DNA of 64,000 bases. Source: Ursus arctos (lineage: Eukaryota > Chordata > Mammalia > Carnivora > Ursidae). A program made the position numbers and the translations under genes. Location of the stretch: the NCBI RefSeq assembly GCF_023065955.2, contig NW_026622985.1:2750001-2814000 (forward strand). The letters are read 5' to 3'. This document shows positions 11,103-23,089 of this stretch, piece after piece; positions within the stretch are counted from its first letter, which is position 1; each line of letters starts with the position of its first letter. The notes beneath the pieces are model-generated. The model did not search any database and had not been told where the DNA came from. It saw only the letters and a list, made by a program, of their open reading frames with translations.

Positions 11103-11475
11103 GTCTGTGAGTAAATATGAAGACAGGGCTAGACAAGACAGGGAGAACCACATACCTGGATATTAGATAAATCTTACAGAGTAGAGGGAGAGAAGAAAGA
11201 AGATTGAATGGGAAGAGTCTCAGATGGCAGAGCAGTTGCAAGAAAATTTGACAAGCCTGATGGGAGTCTTCCAAGCAAAGTTTCCCCTTAAAAGAGGACC
11301 AGAGCTCACAGGACCCTGCCTGCCATGCACAGGTGGGGAGCAGCTGGTAGTAATGCAGTGGTGGAGTCAGAGCACAGCAGTCTGGGTCATCAGTCAACTG
11401 TCCTTTCCATAGTTAGAGACTTGAAAGGCATACTTTCATGGATGCCTAAAGTGCATTGGTTCGGAAGATGCTTTT
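11103..11475. other. Unassigned DNA
   Basis: No repeat or gene recognised. Overlapping short ORFs on both strands (11095-11513) show no domain I know. Confidence 0.45.
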
Positions 11476-11700
11476 CTGAATCAGAAAGCCCAGGGTTCAA
11501 GTCTGAGGTTTGATATTTTCTACCTGTGAAGCATGAAGCAAATAGGCTTTCAAAACTCAGTGTTCTCATCTGAAAATGGGCTAAAAGGAAGTACCTGTTT
11601 TAGTGTTATTATTGTAAAGACACACACACGTACATCATGTAAAATACAAAAACAGGACCAGGTGCATTGGACAGATGCAATAAAAGCTAACTATGAAGAT
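11476..11700 (+). mobile_element. MIR SINE, sense
   Basis: It carries 'cagggttcaagtctgagg', then 'actcagtgttctcatctgaa' with 'aatggg', and ends with 'gatgcaataaaagctaact', matching the order of MIR sense features (conserved core, 'cctcatctgtaaaatggg', tail). A short (CA)n at 11620-11628 interrupts it. Confidence 0.75.
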
Positions 11701-12009
11701 TATTGACATACATTCTGGGCTACCAGTGCTTCAGAGTTTCACAAAAACAAGCAGAGTTCTGTTCAAATGCAATTGATTGCCAGTCCTGCTGTATCCTTTC
11801 ACCAAGTTCCAAGAACCAGGTGAATTTTTAGCAGGACGACCATCTCTCAACCCACACAGGCACACAATTTTCACAGATAGGTTGCTTTGACTCCAACCTA
11901 TAGGTCTACTTTGAAATGCTTACAACTCTCTTGGCCGACATTAAATTCTTCAGAATTGTGAGTCCAGATGGACATATTAAGACACATCAATTAAGAAAAA
12001 AAATCCTTG

Positions 12010-12205
12010 GGTTGCCTGAGTGGCTCAGTCCTGCCTTTGGCTCAGGTCATGATCCCAAGGTCCTGGGATCAAGTCCCACATCAGGCTCCTTACTCAGCAG
12101 GGAGCCTGCTTCTCCCTCTGCTTCTTCCCCTGCTCCTGCTCATGCTCTCTCAGTCTCCCTCTCTCTCAAATATTTTTTTTTAAATCTTAAAAAACAAAAC
12201 AAAAC
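12010..12205 (+). mobile_element. Can-SINE, sense
   Basis: SINEC with a degenerate head 'ggttgcctgagtggctcagt' missing part of the A-box side, 'ggtcatgatcccaaggtcct' body, CT-rich tail and an AAAAC-rich end. The 9-bp target duplication 'aaatccttg' lies at 12001-12009 and 12206-12214. The ORF at 11916-12215 is not a gene. Confidence 0.92.
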
Positions 12206-12214
12206 AAATCCTTG

Positions 12215-13242
12215 AATTTATTAAGGAGACAAATAATTTACTCATGTTTCTGAAGGCTAGATAGTGTAAGCGAAGCAACAGATGCTTCAAGGCAGATAAA
12301 GTTTGTGAACTAAAGAAGCATTAAAGCAGCAAATAATAAGCTGCACATTGTAGAATTGTTTATGGGGTGGCAATGGTCACGGGAGGATTCTAAGCAGAGG
12401 TTCACTTATGGCTTGGGGCATCAAAATTGGCCATGTTAAATCAAAAACGTAAAGAACTCCACAAAACTGAATTCTCCCAACTGCACTTACAATTTTGCAC
12501 AAAATTTCAAATATGGAATTTGAGTTTTCCATGACTTATTAATTCTTTTTAAATCCAAGAATAAAATGAGACTTTCTAAACCCATTCTCATAATGGGTTC
12601 TCAAAGACAGCTGCTTGAGGTTTCAAATCATTGACTCCTCTGTGATCCCTTTTGGATAAGGAACAAACTAAGTCAACTGAACACAGGAAAATAAGAAACC
12701 GTGACTTCCACTAGAAGCTCCAACTGATAATAGCCGATTCTGAGGAGGTTACCTAAGCACTAAATCCTTGTAAACTTGGAACCTCTCTAGATAAAACAAT
12801 AGGCTGTAACACTACTCCACTGGAGATGTAGCTTTTCTGTATTCATTCAGTGACTGTTTGGTTCCTTTGAAACCATGGAAATAAATACATATATGTACTT
12901 ACATATGATCATATTGTTTTCAAACATCTCCATATAGGGCATTTGGGTTATTAGGCCTCTTGAGCATTATCTATGAAAGGATGAGAGAAGGTCATAAATC
13001 TAGAATGAAAATCTGCAAACAGTGAGGTGGCTATGATGTTCATCAGACTCAGAGTAAGGGCAGGTTAGTTGGTAGCCGCCCACAGTGCCAACTGCAATGG
13101 TTCAGTATTTCTGGAGTAGATGGAATTTTACTTTCAGATTTTCCACTTATATGTCAGTACATAGTTGAGGAAAAATACATTAGACCACTTCTACCAATAT
13201 GTAAAATATCTTCATTGGAAGATTTAAAAAATATTGAAAAGG

Positions 13243-13243
<1 letters not shown>
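12215..13243. other. Unassigned DNA
   Basis: I see no recognisable repeat family, gene or RNA here; composition is AT-rich and unremarkable. Confidence 0.5.

Positions 13244-13292
<49 letters not shown>
13244..13292. repeat. (CA)n microsatellite
   Basis: About 24 uninterrupted CA units, long enough to be polymorphic. The minus-strand ORF at 13180-13458 merely translates it as alternating Cys-Val. Confidence 0.98.
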
Positions 13293-13296
<4 letters not shown>

Positions 13297-14384
13297 GAGC
13301 CTTCTCACTGCTACCAATATAATGCAGTTGACACTGTTGGTAATTCTTGCCATTAAGATTAATTGGATGGTGGTTGTCTGAGGTCTATAGTAGCATAGAC
13401 GTAAAGTTTTAAAACTAAATAATTCATGCCCTGATCTTTTTAAAAGAGGGAGGGCCATGTGTTTTACTATTTAAATTATTAAAATATTAAACAGTTTCAT
13501 AATCTTTCAAAGAAGTTCTGTGGTTATGAAAATGGCAATTGACCTACATGTTATATTCCTTGCTGTGAAAATATACAATTTTTATAAATAAAAATCTGGT
13601 TTCATTAAGTGGATATTAAACCAATATTTGAAAAAAAAATAAGTCTAAAGGACTGTCATAAGATTAGGTAATCTAAGATTCTTAGGAATCTTTGATTGAC
13701 CCTTGATGTCACAAGGACATGTCTTGATATAGGTGATGGCATATTCATTTCCAACTCGGACTTCAAATACAAAATTATACTGCAGAGGAGGTGTAAAATG
13801 CCTAAGTTCCATTGCAGCATAGAAACACTAATTATGGCAGAGAATGGAGACATGAAAGAGAGGACAAGTTAAAAGTTAAAATTTAAATTCAGAGGTTACA
13901 GAAAACAAGAAAATCATTCTCTTATTATTTTAATTAATAGTCTAGAGCTAACACTATGACAAATATATTGAAAATACAGCCATTCAAAAAATTTAATTGT
14001 TAATGGCTATATTTTAAAAAAATGTTTAAAAGTGTTTAAAAAACTGAAAATTAAATAATAATGCTTAAACCCCCTTACATGTAGTCATTGATTAGTAGGG
14101 TCCCTGTGGCAGGAGGCATCTGGTGTTCGACAAGAGTAGGGCAGAAGTAATGATGCAGCCTGTCCAGTTTGGGAGCAACTTCCTGATACCACTGTGAGAT
14201 TTGAGAGGGTATCCTAATTGACAGAGAACTAGAAATTTATGAGATTTCCTGGCACATCCTCCATAGTCTTATATATATGTAGTTGCATTTACACTAAACT
14301 GTATGAGAGATATACATAGTAATTCTCAACAAAAGTCTCATCTTTGTAAAATGAGAACTAAAGAAATTTCATTTTATATGTAAT
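13293..14384. other. Unassigned AT-rich DNA
   Basis: No recognised repeat or gene. The ORF at 13656-13853 (minus) has no known domain. Confidence 0.5.
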
Positions 14385-14772
14385 TGTATTGGTTTACTAG
14401 GAATCCCATAACAAAGTACCATAGACTGGGTGGCTTAAACAGCAGAATTTCATTGTCTCCCAGTTCTGGAGGCCACAAACTCTAAGATCAAGATGTCAAC
14501 AGGGTTGGTTTCTCGAGTCTTCTCTCCTTGGCTTGTAGGTGGCTGTCTCTCCCTTTGTCTTCATGTGGTCTTCTCTGTGAGTGTCTGTAGCCTGACCTTT
14601 TCTTATTAAAAGGACACCAGCCATATTGAGATTAGGGTCCACCCTAATGATGCCATTTTAACTTGAGTACCTCTTTAAAGACCCCATATCCAACTACAGT
14701 CACACTCTGAGGTACTGGAGTGTTGGGATCTCAACATATGAATTTAGGGCAAGGAGCAATTCAGCCTGTAGT
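14385..14772 (-). mobile_element. MaLR LTR (MLT1-like), antisense, solo
   Basis: Reverse-strand MLT1 layout: 'tgtattggtttactaggaat', 'accatagactgggtggctta', 'cagttctggaggccacaaac', 'ctccttggcttgtaggtgg', 'ggacaccagccatattgaga', 'ctttaaagaccccatatcca', ending 'attcagcctgta'. It is close to full length for this family and no internal sequence is attached, so it is a solo LTR. Confidence 0.9.
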
Positions 14773-16385
14773 GATAATTGAACCTATATAATTTATGTGT
14801 GTATGCACACACACACACTCAAATATATAATCTCTGTTTATATATAATCTAATCTCTATATATCTATATTGATATCTCTGTCTATAGGATATATATATTC
14901 ATCTTGAAAACATTTAAGACTCTTCAGTGTATTTTATAAGGGTTAGAAGGTAATAGTGTCATAGGACTATATTTCTAAAATAGTGTCAATGATCTTAAAA
15001 ATCATAGATGATATAATTTAAGCCTAAAGAAGATAAAATTAGTTAGATAATTTTGAAAGAAAGAAGCCAGATTGTACAAATTATAAAGCAGTCAGTTTGA
15101 TGTAATCTATGGTTTATATTCTAGTTTTAATTACTAAAATTGTATATTCAGGTATCTATTTATCATCTATCTATCAATCATCTATCTACCTACCTATATT
15201 ATCTAAATGTAAAGAGACATTTTCCATCACTAGGAACACATAAGGATTCTTATACAAAGTGCTTTAGTTTATATTTTTTATAATTTTGTCATCAGTATTA
15301 GACACATATTTGGCATACAAATTTCAGTTTCACCAAGGAATTGGATAAGATTTCTCTTTAAATCATGAATAAAATGGAGGCATCCATACTACATATATCA
15401 ACCAATTGGTTCATTCTTAAACTTTAACATCATAGATGTTAACCTGCAGGGGAAATCCAAAAATCATATTTTGGAGTTCTGTCCTTCACCAACCCTTATT
15501 TTTATTCGTTGTTCAGTGAAGGACATTGATAACATTATATATTTAAGGATCATAAATTTGGTTCCTCCAGAAAACCAAATTCAAAAGTATGGGATCAAGA
15601 ATACTTATAAGAAATGTATGAAAGTAAGATGAAGATAAATCAATATATTTCAATAGTGTGATGAGCCTATAGTATTTAGGTTATGTTAACAAATAAAAGT
15701 ATGTAGAGAAGAGATTTTGGGTACCTCTTAAATCTTTGCTGATCAGACCATATCATATATAATATGTTTAGGTTAGCTTCGAAGATATTAAGAGTAAGAT
15801 ATAAAGATTTGTAAATATTGTTAAAAGAGTGACAAGGTTTCTTAAAACAAGAAGAAAGACTTGGGATTACTTACTCTGGTAATGTGAAGATACAGGGCTA
15901 CAGCTGTTTAATTAGATTTATTTTCTGCCAAAATAAAAGGCTGAGAATGCTAAGCTGGGTAAAAAATGAAATTGATATTTGTGTTAGCTCAATAAAAAGA
16001 TGTTATGAACCGAGTATCTGGTAATAAAATATATGCATGTCTGGGAGTATTCAAGGAGAAGATTTTTATAATGTTGTACAAGGAATTCAAATATTGATCA
16101 ATTACATTTAAGTTTCCTTCTAAACTTAAAATGTTATATTAATTTATGACATAGGTCAGAGGTGAGTTTTGATTAATATTTAATAGTTGCTTTCTTTAGA
16201 TTTTAATGCATAAAATAAACTCAAGTTGAAACCCTGAACTTGCAGGATGATAATCAACTTCAGGTCATTTTCATAGTGCTTAAAGTTTTGCAAATTGCAA
16301 ATGTATGGTATTTGTGTTATAAGAACTATACATTCTTAAAGCTTTTAATTTTTGAATAATGTTAGAGTTAGAGAACCTGCAAACA
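14773..16385. other. Unassigned AT-rich DNA with simple repeats
   Basis: It holds a short (CA)n at about 14804-14818, a (TATA/TATC)-rich stretch at 14820-14900 and an (ATCT)n/(ACCT)n stretch at 15155-15200. A small hairpin, 'tttggttcctccagaaaacc', lies at about 15557-15580. No gene is recognised. Confidence 0.5.
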
Positions 16386-17860
16386 TTGTACAGAGAGTTC
16401 TCATGTAACCTTAGATTAATAGTTTACATAACCATGACACAATTATCAAGATAAGTAAATTAGCATTGGCAAAATACTGCTATCTAAACTACTGAATCTG
16501 TTTGGATTTTACCAGTTTTCCATTAATATCTTTTTTGTATTTTAGGTTTCAGTCAGGATAACACATTAAATTCAGTCATCACATCTCCTTAGTCTCCTCT
16601 GGTTGTGAAAGTTTTTCAATCTTTCCTAGTTTTCATGACCTTCAGAATTTTCAAGAGTACTAATCAGGCATGTTATAGAATGTCCGTCGTTTGGGTCTCT
16701 TTAATGTTTTATTGTGAATCAACCACAGTTGCAGATTATTGGGAAGAGTGCCACAGAGATGTGGCACTTCTCATTACATCAAATCTGGGAATCCATGATA
16801 TCACAGGATGCTAACCTTGATCACTCAACGTGTTGTGTGCTAAGGGTCTCCATCATAGAGTTACTATTCTTCACTTTCTAAACTCCCCTGTTTGGAAGAG
16901 AATCACTAAATGAAACTCACACTCAAAGGGAGAAAAATTAAGCTCCACTTTATGCAGGAGGGTGTATTTACATATGTTATTTGGAATTTTTCTGTGAAGA
17001 TTTGTGTTTTTCATATTTATTTGTTTATTCAATGATTTATTTATAATAATATGAACATATGGATGTTTATTTTACTCTTTAAGTTCTAATGCAATGCTTA
17101 TTTATTTCTTTGCTCAATTTATTACAGCTTTGGTCACTGAGGAACCTTTCAAGGTTGGCTTTTGTGCCTTTTAGATATTCCTATACTTCCATTCTTCTTT
17201 TTGGTGGCTGGAAATATTCCCTACTTTTTGGGATAACAAGATACTCCAGGTTCATCTTGCATTTACCCTGTATCAGCCATTTCTTCAAAGTTCCCTGCTT
17301 CTTTTTATCAGAGTAAGGTATTTAGAAACCAATATCTGCATACTACGTGTGCTCATTGCTTCTGGGGGCTCACTACTTATAAGCCCTCTCAGCAGACAGA
17401 GTTAAGAGATATCTATATGTATAAATATCCATGCATACAATTATATCTGTATGTATTTATGTATGAATCTATCTGACTATATATTAAGTAAATGAGCTCG
17501 TACTGATATTTCCAAGGCTAACCCAGCACCACAGGATTCATTCAATTCTTTCTTGCTTGTTTATTAGTAACTTCTTGCTCTGACACTGAGGAACCTGGGG
17601 CCTTACATCTGTAATTTATTTACATTTGTTCAACACTGGAGTGTATGTAAAATAGTTTCAGACTGGGTAACCCACATCTTTGTGAGAAACCCATTTACTG
17701 CAGCACAGAGTTAATGTACTTTTATTCCCAGCCTTATGGTATCTAGTCAAAACACAGTTTTCAAAGTATTTAGGTCATTCTCTCTTCTCCCCCCTCTTCA
17801 GTGATATTTTAATGCATTTAGATTTATTACTTGCTGAGTGCGTTCTACCCTATGATCTCC
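16386..17860 (-). mobile_element. Old L1M/L1ME-type LINE-1, antisense
   Basis: Successive landmarks match an old L1 3' region read in reverse: 'catcacatctccttagtctc', 'ttttcatgaccttcag', 'gggaagagtgccacagagat', 'ttatgcaggagggtgta', 'gctcaatttattacagcttt', 'gatactccaggttcatcttg'. The same order recurs at 45.0-46.3 kb. Divergence is high. ORFs 16605-16814 and 17089-17316 are antisense translations of it. The last 300 bases are a weaker assignment. Confidence 0.72.
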
Positions 17861-18100
17861 TATTGTTGATTTTTTAAAAATTTATGCATACTAAAGTTCA
17901 CTATTTGTGGGGTTCATTTCTCTAAGTTTTGACAAATGCATAAAGTCAGGTAACTAGCACTATAGTACTATATAGAATAGAGTTTTTACCCTAAAAAATT
18001 TCCTATACGGTTTCTTTTCTAAATTAGTCCATTCACCACTGATCTGTTTTTCACCCTTATTAAGTATAGTTTTTCTCTATGTCATACAAATGGAAGTTTT

Positions 18101-18125
18101 ATGTATGTATGTATGTATGTATGTA
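18101..18125. repeat. (ATGT)n microsatellite
   Basis: Six ATGT units sit directly against the tail side of the antisense SINE and probably grew from its A/T-rich tail. Confidence 0.95.
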
Positions 18126-18126
18126 T

Positions 18127-18309
18127 TTATTTATTTTATTTACTTGTCAGAGAGAGAGAGAGAACACAAGTAGTGGGGAGCAGCAGGCAGAGGGAGAAGC
18201 AGGCTCCCTGCTGAGCAAGGAGCCTGATGTGGGACTCGATTCCAGGACCCTGGGATCATGACCTGAGCCAAAGGCAGTCTCTTAACTGACTGAGCCACCC
18301 AGGCTTCCC
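18127..18309 (-). mobile_element. Can-SINE, antisense
   Basis: Reverse SINEC: (ttta)n, 'gtcagagagagagagagaac', 'agaagcaggctccctgctga', 'ggaccctgggatcatgacct', and head complement 'gagccacccaggcttcc'. Target duplications are not clear because the tail has expanded into (ATGT)n. ORF 18079-18261 is SINE sequence. Confidence 0.93.
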
Positions 18310-18675
18310 TTTACTGGTAGAATTATACCATATGTACCCTTTGGGGTTTAGCAAAGGCTAAACGATTTAGCTAAACTGTTTGCTTTCCACTTAGTAAAAC
18401 GTATTTAATACTTACCCATGTCGTTGAGTGAGTCAATATCTCATTCTTTTTTGTTTCTGAGTAGTATTCCATTGTATGGATATATGAGAATCTGTTAATT
18501 TATTTATTTATGAAAGATATTTTGCTTTTTGGTGGCTGTGAATCAAGCCGCTATAAACATTCATATTCAGGCTTTTGAAGAAACATAAGCTTTCAATTTA
18601 CTTGGGCAAATACTTAGGAATGATATTGCTGGTATTTATTCTAAGTGTCCATTATATTTTATAAGAAATTGTCAA

Positions 18676-18873
18676 GGGGTGCCTCGGTGGCTCAATTGGT
18701 TAGATGTCTGCCTTCAGCTCAGGTCATGATCCCAGAGTCCTGGAATCAAGCCCTGCATTGGTCTCCCTGCTCAGCAGGGAGTCTGCTTCTCTTTCTCCCC
18801 TTGCCCTCCCTCACTAGTGCTCTCACTTGCTCTCTCTCTCCCTCAAATAAATAAATAAAATCTTTTAAAAAAA
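18676..18873 (+). mobile_element. Can-SINE, sense
   Basis: The head 'ggggtgcctcggtggctcaa' is followed by 'aggtcatgatcccagagtcc', a CT-rich tail and '(aaat)n aaatctttt' plus A-run. It is inserted in the antisense L1 at 17866-18950. ORF 18645-18854 is SINE sequence. Confidence 0.95.
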
Positions 18874-18950
18874 TGCCAAATGGTTTTTCATGGTGTGCCA
18901 TTTTGCTTTTTCACTAGCAATGAATGAGATTTCCTGTTATTCTCACATAA

Positions 18951-20174
18951 ATAGACTTTTTGATTTTGCTATTGAAATATTAAGAACACACAAAACAACA
19001 TTAGTTTAACGAATATCACATAATTTTTCAAATAACAATAGCACCTTAAGTCTGTTAAATTTAAGTTTTGGTTCTCTCTGAATATAATTATCTAAGTGTC
19101 ATTGTTAGTTATTTATGGTGATATTCCCCCACAAAAACGCAATACTTATAGTTTAATGCCTAACTTAATACTATAAAAATTTACTCATAGTATGTTTCCA
19201 GATTATGATTTTACTGATCATTTATATTATTAATATCTGTGCCCAATATGATTTTATAACACTTTGAACTTATTACATGTCCTTAATAAATAATTTCAGA
19301 AACTAATAAGGGTAAAAAAGTATTATTATTATAATCGTTTTAAATTCTTTTATGATCTGTTTCCAATTGTCAGTTTCATTAAATTTCATTGCCTTCATAA
19401 AGAAGATACTCAGAAGTTAAATTTTTTTCATTTTTAATGAATAAATGAATGGATGATCACTTTTTCACATGACATTTTTAAGGATTTAAACCTTTTTCAT
19501 GAAGTATCAACTTCACAATAAATCCTAATCCATAGTGCCAACAAGATCAAGTGAAAAAAATGGTCTGTCTTTTTCTGTGTGATTCACAATTTATACTAAC
19601 AATAGTTAGATATAAATCTTGCTAAGATAAATGTTTGTGTGCTTTATGTTGTTCTAGTTCTGTGGTTGAAACCATACGTATTGTGTGAAGAGAGATGGAG
19701 ATAAAAGTCATTAGGAAGACATTGATTGAGATAGGAATTGAGCTTAAGATAGAGTATATTTAGGAATGAGGGCAATTTAAGGTTATGGAAGAAAATAGGA
19801 TAAGATTAAAATTTTTAAATGGTCTGGAAAGCTCTGTGAGAAGAATGAACTAGAATGAGAGACATGCTAGTAACCAATGACATATTTGTGGATTGATAAG
19901 GTCAAGCCTCATTGTTGAGGAATTTGAAAACCAGATTTGAGATTTGAACTATACAAAAAAGGACCTATATTAGAATAGTTCTAGTTTCTTTTCTGCACTA
20001 ATATATTTATACTCCGGAATTACATTCCCTTCTTATAAATCAGCATATCTCATTACTATGCATGCCATTATGGCAAGAGGGATTTTTAACAATTTGTACC
20101 AGGCCCATACAGCATTACACTTAATTCACATTAGAAGCTAATCTCTATGATAGTGCAGTAGCACTACGTAGGGG
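18951..20174. other. Unassigned AT-rich DNA
   Basis: I see no recognisable family or gene in these 1.2 kb. Confidence 0.5.
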
Positions 20175-20755
20175 AACAATTAGCATACAGTGTTATATTA
20201 GTTTCAGGTGTACAATATAGTGATTCAACAATTCTATACATTACTCAGTGCTCATAAAGACAGGTGTATTCTTAATCCCCTTCACCTATTCTTACCTATC
20301 CTCCTATCCACCTCCTCTCTGGTAACTACAACTTTGTTCTCTATATTTAAGGGTCTGGGCTTTTTTGGTTTTTGTTTTTTGTTTTTAGTCTCTTTTTTAG
20401 TTTGTTCATTTGTTAAACTTCACATATTTGTCTTTCTCTGACTTATTGCACTTAGCATTATATCCTCTAGATCCTTCCATGTTGCTGCAAATGGCAAGAT
20501 TTAATTTTCCTTATCACCTAGCAATATTCCATTGTGTGTATATATATACATATATATGACCACATCTTCTTTATCCATGCATATATTGACGGACACCTGG
20601 GTTGTTTCCATATCTTGGCTATTATTAATAATGCTGCAATAAACATAGAGGTGCATATACCCTTTTGAGTTAACATTTTTATTTTCTTTGGGTAAACACC
20701 TGGTAGTGGAATTACTAGATCATATGGTAATTCTATTCTTAATTTTTTAATGCTA
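20175..20755 (-). mobile_element. LINE-1 3' end (L1MA-like), antisense
   Basis: Reverse L1 3' UTR and ORF2 C-terminus: 'gtgtacaatatagtgattca', 'gacttattgcacttagcatt', 'ccatgttgctgcaaatggca', 'aataatgctgcaataaacat'. The minus-strand ORF 20518-20784 keeps about 85 codons of the ORF2 C-terminal region, including an 'IaKIWKqPRCPS' stretch. A TA-rich run lies at 20533-20558. Confidence 0.9.
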
Positions 20756-21060
20756 TAAATGTGTATGTTAAGAAAAAAGTTCAAATAAACAGCTTAACAT
20801 TATACCACAAGGAACTAGAAAAAGAAGAAACTTATCTGAAATTTACTAGAGGAAGGAAATAACAAAGAAAAATCAGAAAAAATAAAATAGAGACCAGAAT
20901 AAATAACATAACATTGAGAGTAATGAACTGCTTTTTCAAAAAGATGAACAACATTGGCAATCCTTTAACTACATTAACTGAGGGAAAAAAAAAACAAGTT
21001 TCAAAAACAAAAATGAGAAATGGAAGAAAAAACAATAAAATTATCGAAAATTAGGAAAAC
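20756..21060 (+). mobile_element. LINE-1 ORF2 internal fragment, sense
   Basis: Sense L1 ORF2 from upstream of the RT domain: 'cacaaggaactagaaaaaga', 'gaggaaggaaataacaaaga' and 'tttttcaaaaagatgaacaa' in the expected order. It abuts the antisense L1 3' end at 20755 with no intervening DNA. This looks like an inverted L1 with roughly 2 kb missing at the junction, though two independent insertions remain possible. Confidence 0.8.
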
Positions 21061-21790
21061 ACTGACTTTTACTTCTTACCACTATTTCCTTACTGATCTA
21101 ACTTTTAAGCCAACCATAATTAACTCAAGGGAAAGTTCAAACAAACAAACACAGAAGAACTAGCAGAACTGGAGGACAGGGAGACTCAGAGGAAAGTGTA
21201 CCTGAATTTTCTTAGCCACTGTGGGACTGCCAAGAGACTAATGGATCACCTCATTAGAACAATCAGGGTGGCATAGAATAAAGGCAGGGGGGGTGATTAA
21301 TTTCCTTTCTCTTATAGTAAGATATCTTTGGCATATATCTGCTATAGCATGCATGTCTATAAATTTACTTACATTCATGGGTCCCCACCGAAAAGGAGAC
21401 TACTTCAAAGAACAAATCCAACACTTAACCGGAAATACAACAGAGGGGAAAATGCAAATTCATGTAGAGATTCCTAGTTATACCTGTTATCCTAGTGTTT
21501 TTATTAACAGTGTCCCCCTTCACTCTCAAATGTGTCCCATTTGGAAAATAAGTTATAAGATCCTCTATCATATACATAAAAATAGCAATTAGAAACAAGA
21601 ATAAGGCATTACAAACATAAATTATATATATATAATTCATACCATTTAAATGTTTACTTTTGAACACACATGTTCTCATCTGGGGAATATAAATAACTGA
21701 AAAACAAAGTGAAGGATGTTGCTATACAGAAAAAAAAATTTTTTTTCTCCAAACAGGTATTCAATTTTCTCAGTGAATTATTTCAAGATT
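21061..21790. other. Unassigned DNA
   Basis: No repeat or gene recognised. The 99-codon plus ORF (21293-21592) and an overlapping minus ORF (21425-21679) show no known domain or splice context. Confidence 0.45.
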
Positions 21791-21794
21791 TTTA

Positions 21795-21985
21795 TACATA
21801 GTAACTAACTTAATGCTCCTTATAACCCTATCACAGAAGCATGAAGACTTTCTACTTTAGTATCAGTGAGGTTGTGGTATGTTCTCCAGCTCATCTAGCT
21901 AGAAGGGGCACAGCTGGGACTTGCACACATGAAGTTTGGTTCCTGGGGCCTTGCTTATAAGCCCATACTATGCTGTCTTCATAAA
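21795..21985 (-). mobile_element. MIR-like SINE, antisense
   Basis: A weak but ordered match to reverse MIR: 'taactaacttaatgctcctt', a degenerate 'gaaactgagg' zone, 'gctcatctagctag' and 'gctgggacttgcacacatg'. Much diverged. Confidence 0.58.
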
Positions 21986-22874
21986 ATTAGCTGGAACATT
22001 ATTTACCCAATAAAATATTTAATCCTTTCTTTCACTGGCCACAAATGAAGGTAATTCTTCAAATTTCAGTTTTTAAACTTGTGCAGTTGAAATTTGACTT
22101 CATAAAGCTTTGTATTTTAGCTTTTGGCATACTTATTTCTGAATAAATGATCTTATTAATAGTAATATTATCGATTTACCCATATTATTAATTTATTATT
22201 ACCTGTGTATTAAATATTAGTAATATTAATTTAATGAACCTGGATTAGAGGAAACACTTAAAAATTAAAAATTTAAAAATCATTTAAAATTATATTTTAA
22301 ATATATATTTTTTAAATTTCTTGGAATTGTCTCTTTTGTTTTCTTGTTTCCACGTAATAATTTCTCACAATGGTCATGAGTTTGGTGAAGCAAATAGATC
22401 AGAAGGAAACTTAGATTCTTGTTTTCTTACTGGTTTACACATGGGCAAGTCCATAATATTGATAAAAAATGTCCTTAGAATAGCTAAGTTGTCAGAAAAG
22501 AAAGGAAAATCTGATGCTGTCAGGGGCTCAGCTAAGCTGGGAAAGGTGCTGAGCTGTCAGGCATTGGAGTGCCCTGAAAGTAACAACCAAAAATCAGAGA
22601 GTTAATCTTTTAACTACTCACTGATTAGGGAATAAGTAAGAGTCTAAAACTGGGTAAGCACCTGCTTCTTGTGTTTTGTTCTCCCCCATGGCTGTGGGTC
22701 AAGTAGACCTGAGTAGATGTGGGGGTGTCTCACTACTGAGGGAGCCCCAAACAGAAAGCTCCTGTAGTTTAAAGTACTTCCAGGTTCCCCCCACCCCACC
22801 CCCTAAGTAGTTCTCAGCAGAGGTACCTGAAGAAGACTTTTGCCCAGAACCTCAAGTAAAGAGACCTGGAATTT
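21986..22874. other. Unassigned DNA, AT-rich then GC-richer
   Basis: 22140-22320 is almost pure A/T. From 22620 onward the sequence is more G/C-rich, with a C-run at 22785-22803. The 94-codon ORF at 22321-22605 has no recognisable product. Confidence 0.45.
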
Positions 22875-23074
22875 TTTCTCAAGATTTTATTTATTTGACA
22901 GAGAGAAAGAGAGAAAGAGGGAGCACACAAGCAGGGGGAGCGTCAGGCAGAGGGGAGGGAGAAGCAGACTCCCCACTGAGTGGAGAACCCAAAGTGGGAC
23001 TCAATCCCAGGACCCTGGGATCATGACCTTAGCTGAAGGCAGACGCTTCACCAACTGAGTCAGCCAGGTGACCA
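22875..23074 (-). mobile_element. Can-SINE, antisense
   Basis: Reverse SINEC with 'caagattttatttatttgac', a purine-rich body, 'ggaccctgggatcatgacct' and a mutated head complement 'cagccaggtgacca'. The 15-bp target duplication 'agagacct(g/a)gaattt' lies at 22860-22874 and 23075-23089. ORF 22840-23058 is SINE sequence. Confidence 0.94.
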
Positions 23075-23089
23075 AGAGACCTAGAATTT

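Larger units (their letters stand above)
17866..18950 (-). mobile_element. L1M-type LINE-1 3' part, antisense, split by two SINEs
   Basis: Reverse L1 landmarks: 'ctctaagttttgacaaatgc' (3' UTR), 'tctgagtagtattccattgt', 'gtggctgtgaatcaagccgc' and 'cttgggcaaatacttaggaa', continuing after the second SINE with 'ccaaatggtttttcatggtg'. The element collected two SINEs (18127-18309 and 18676-18873). Confidence 0.85.
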
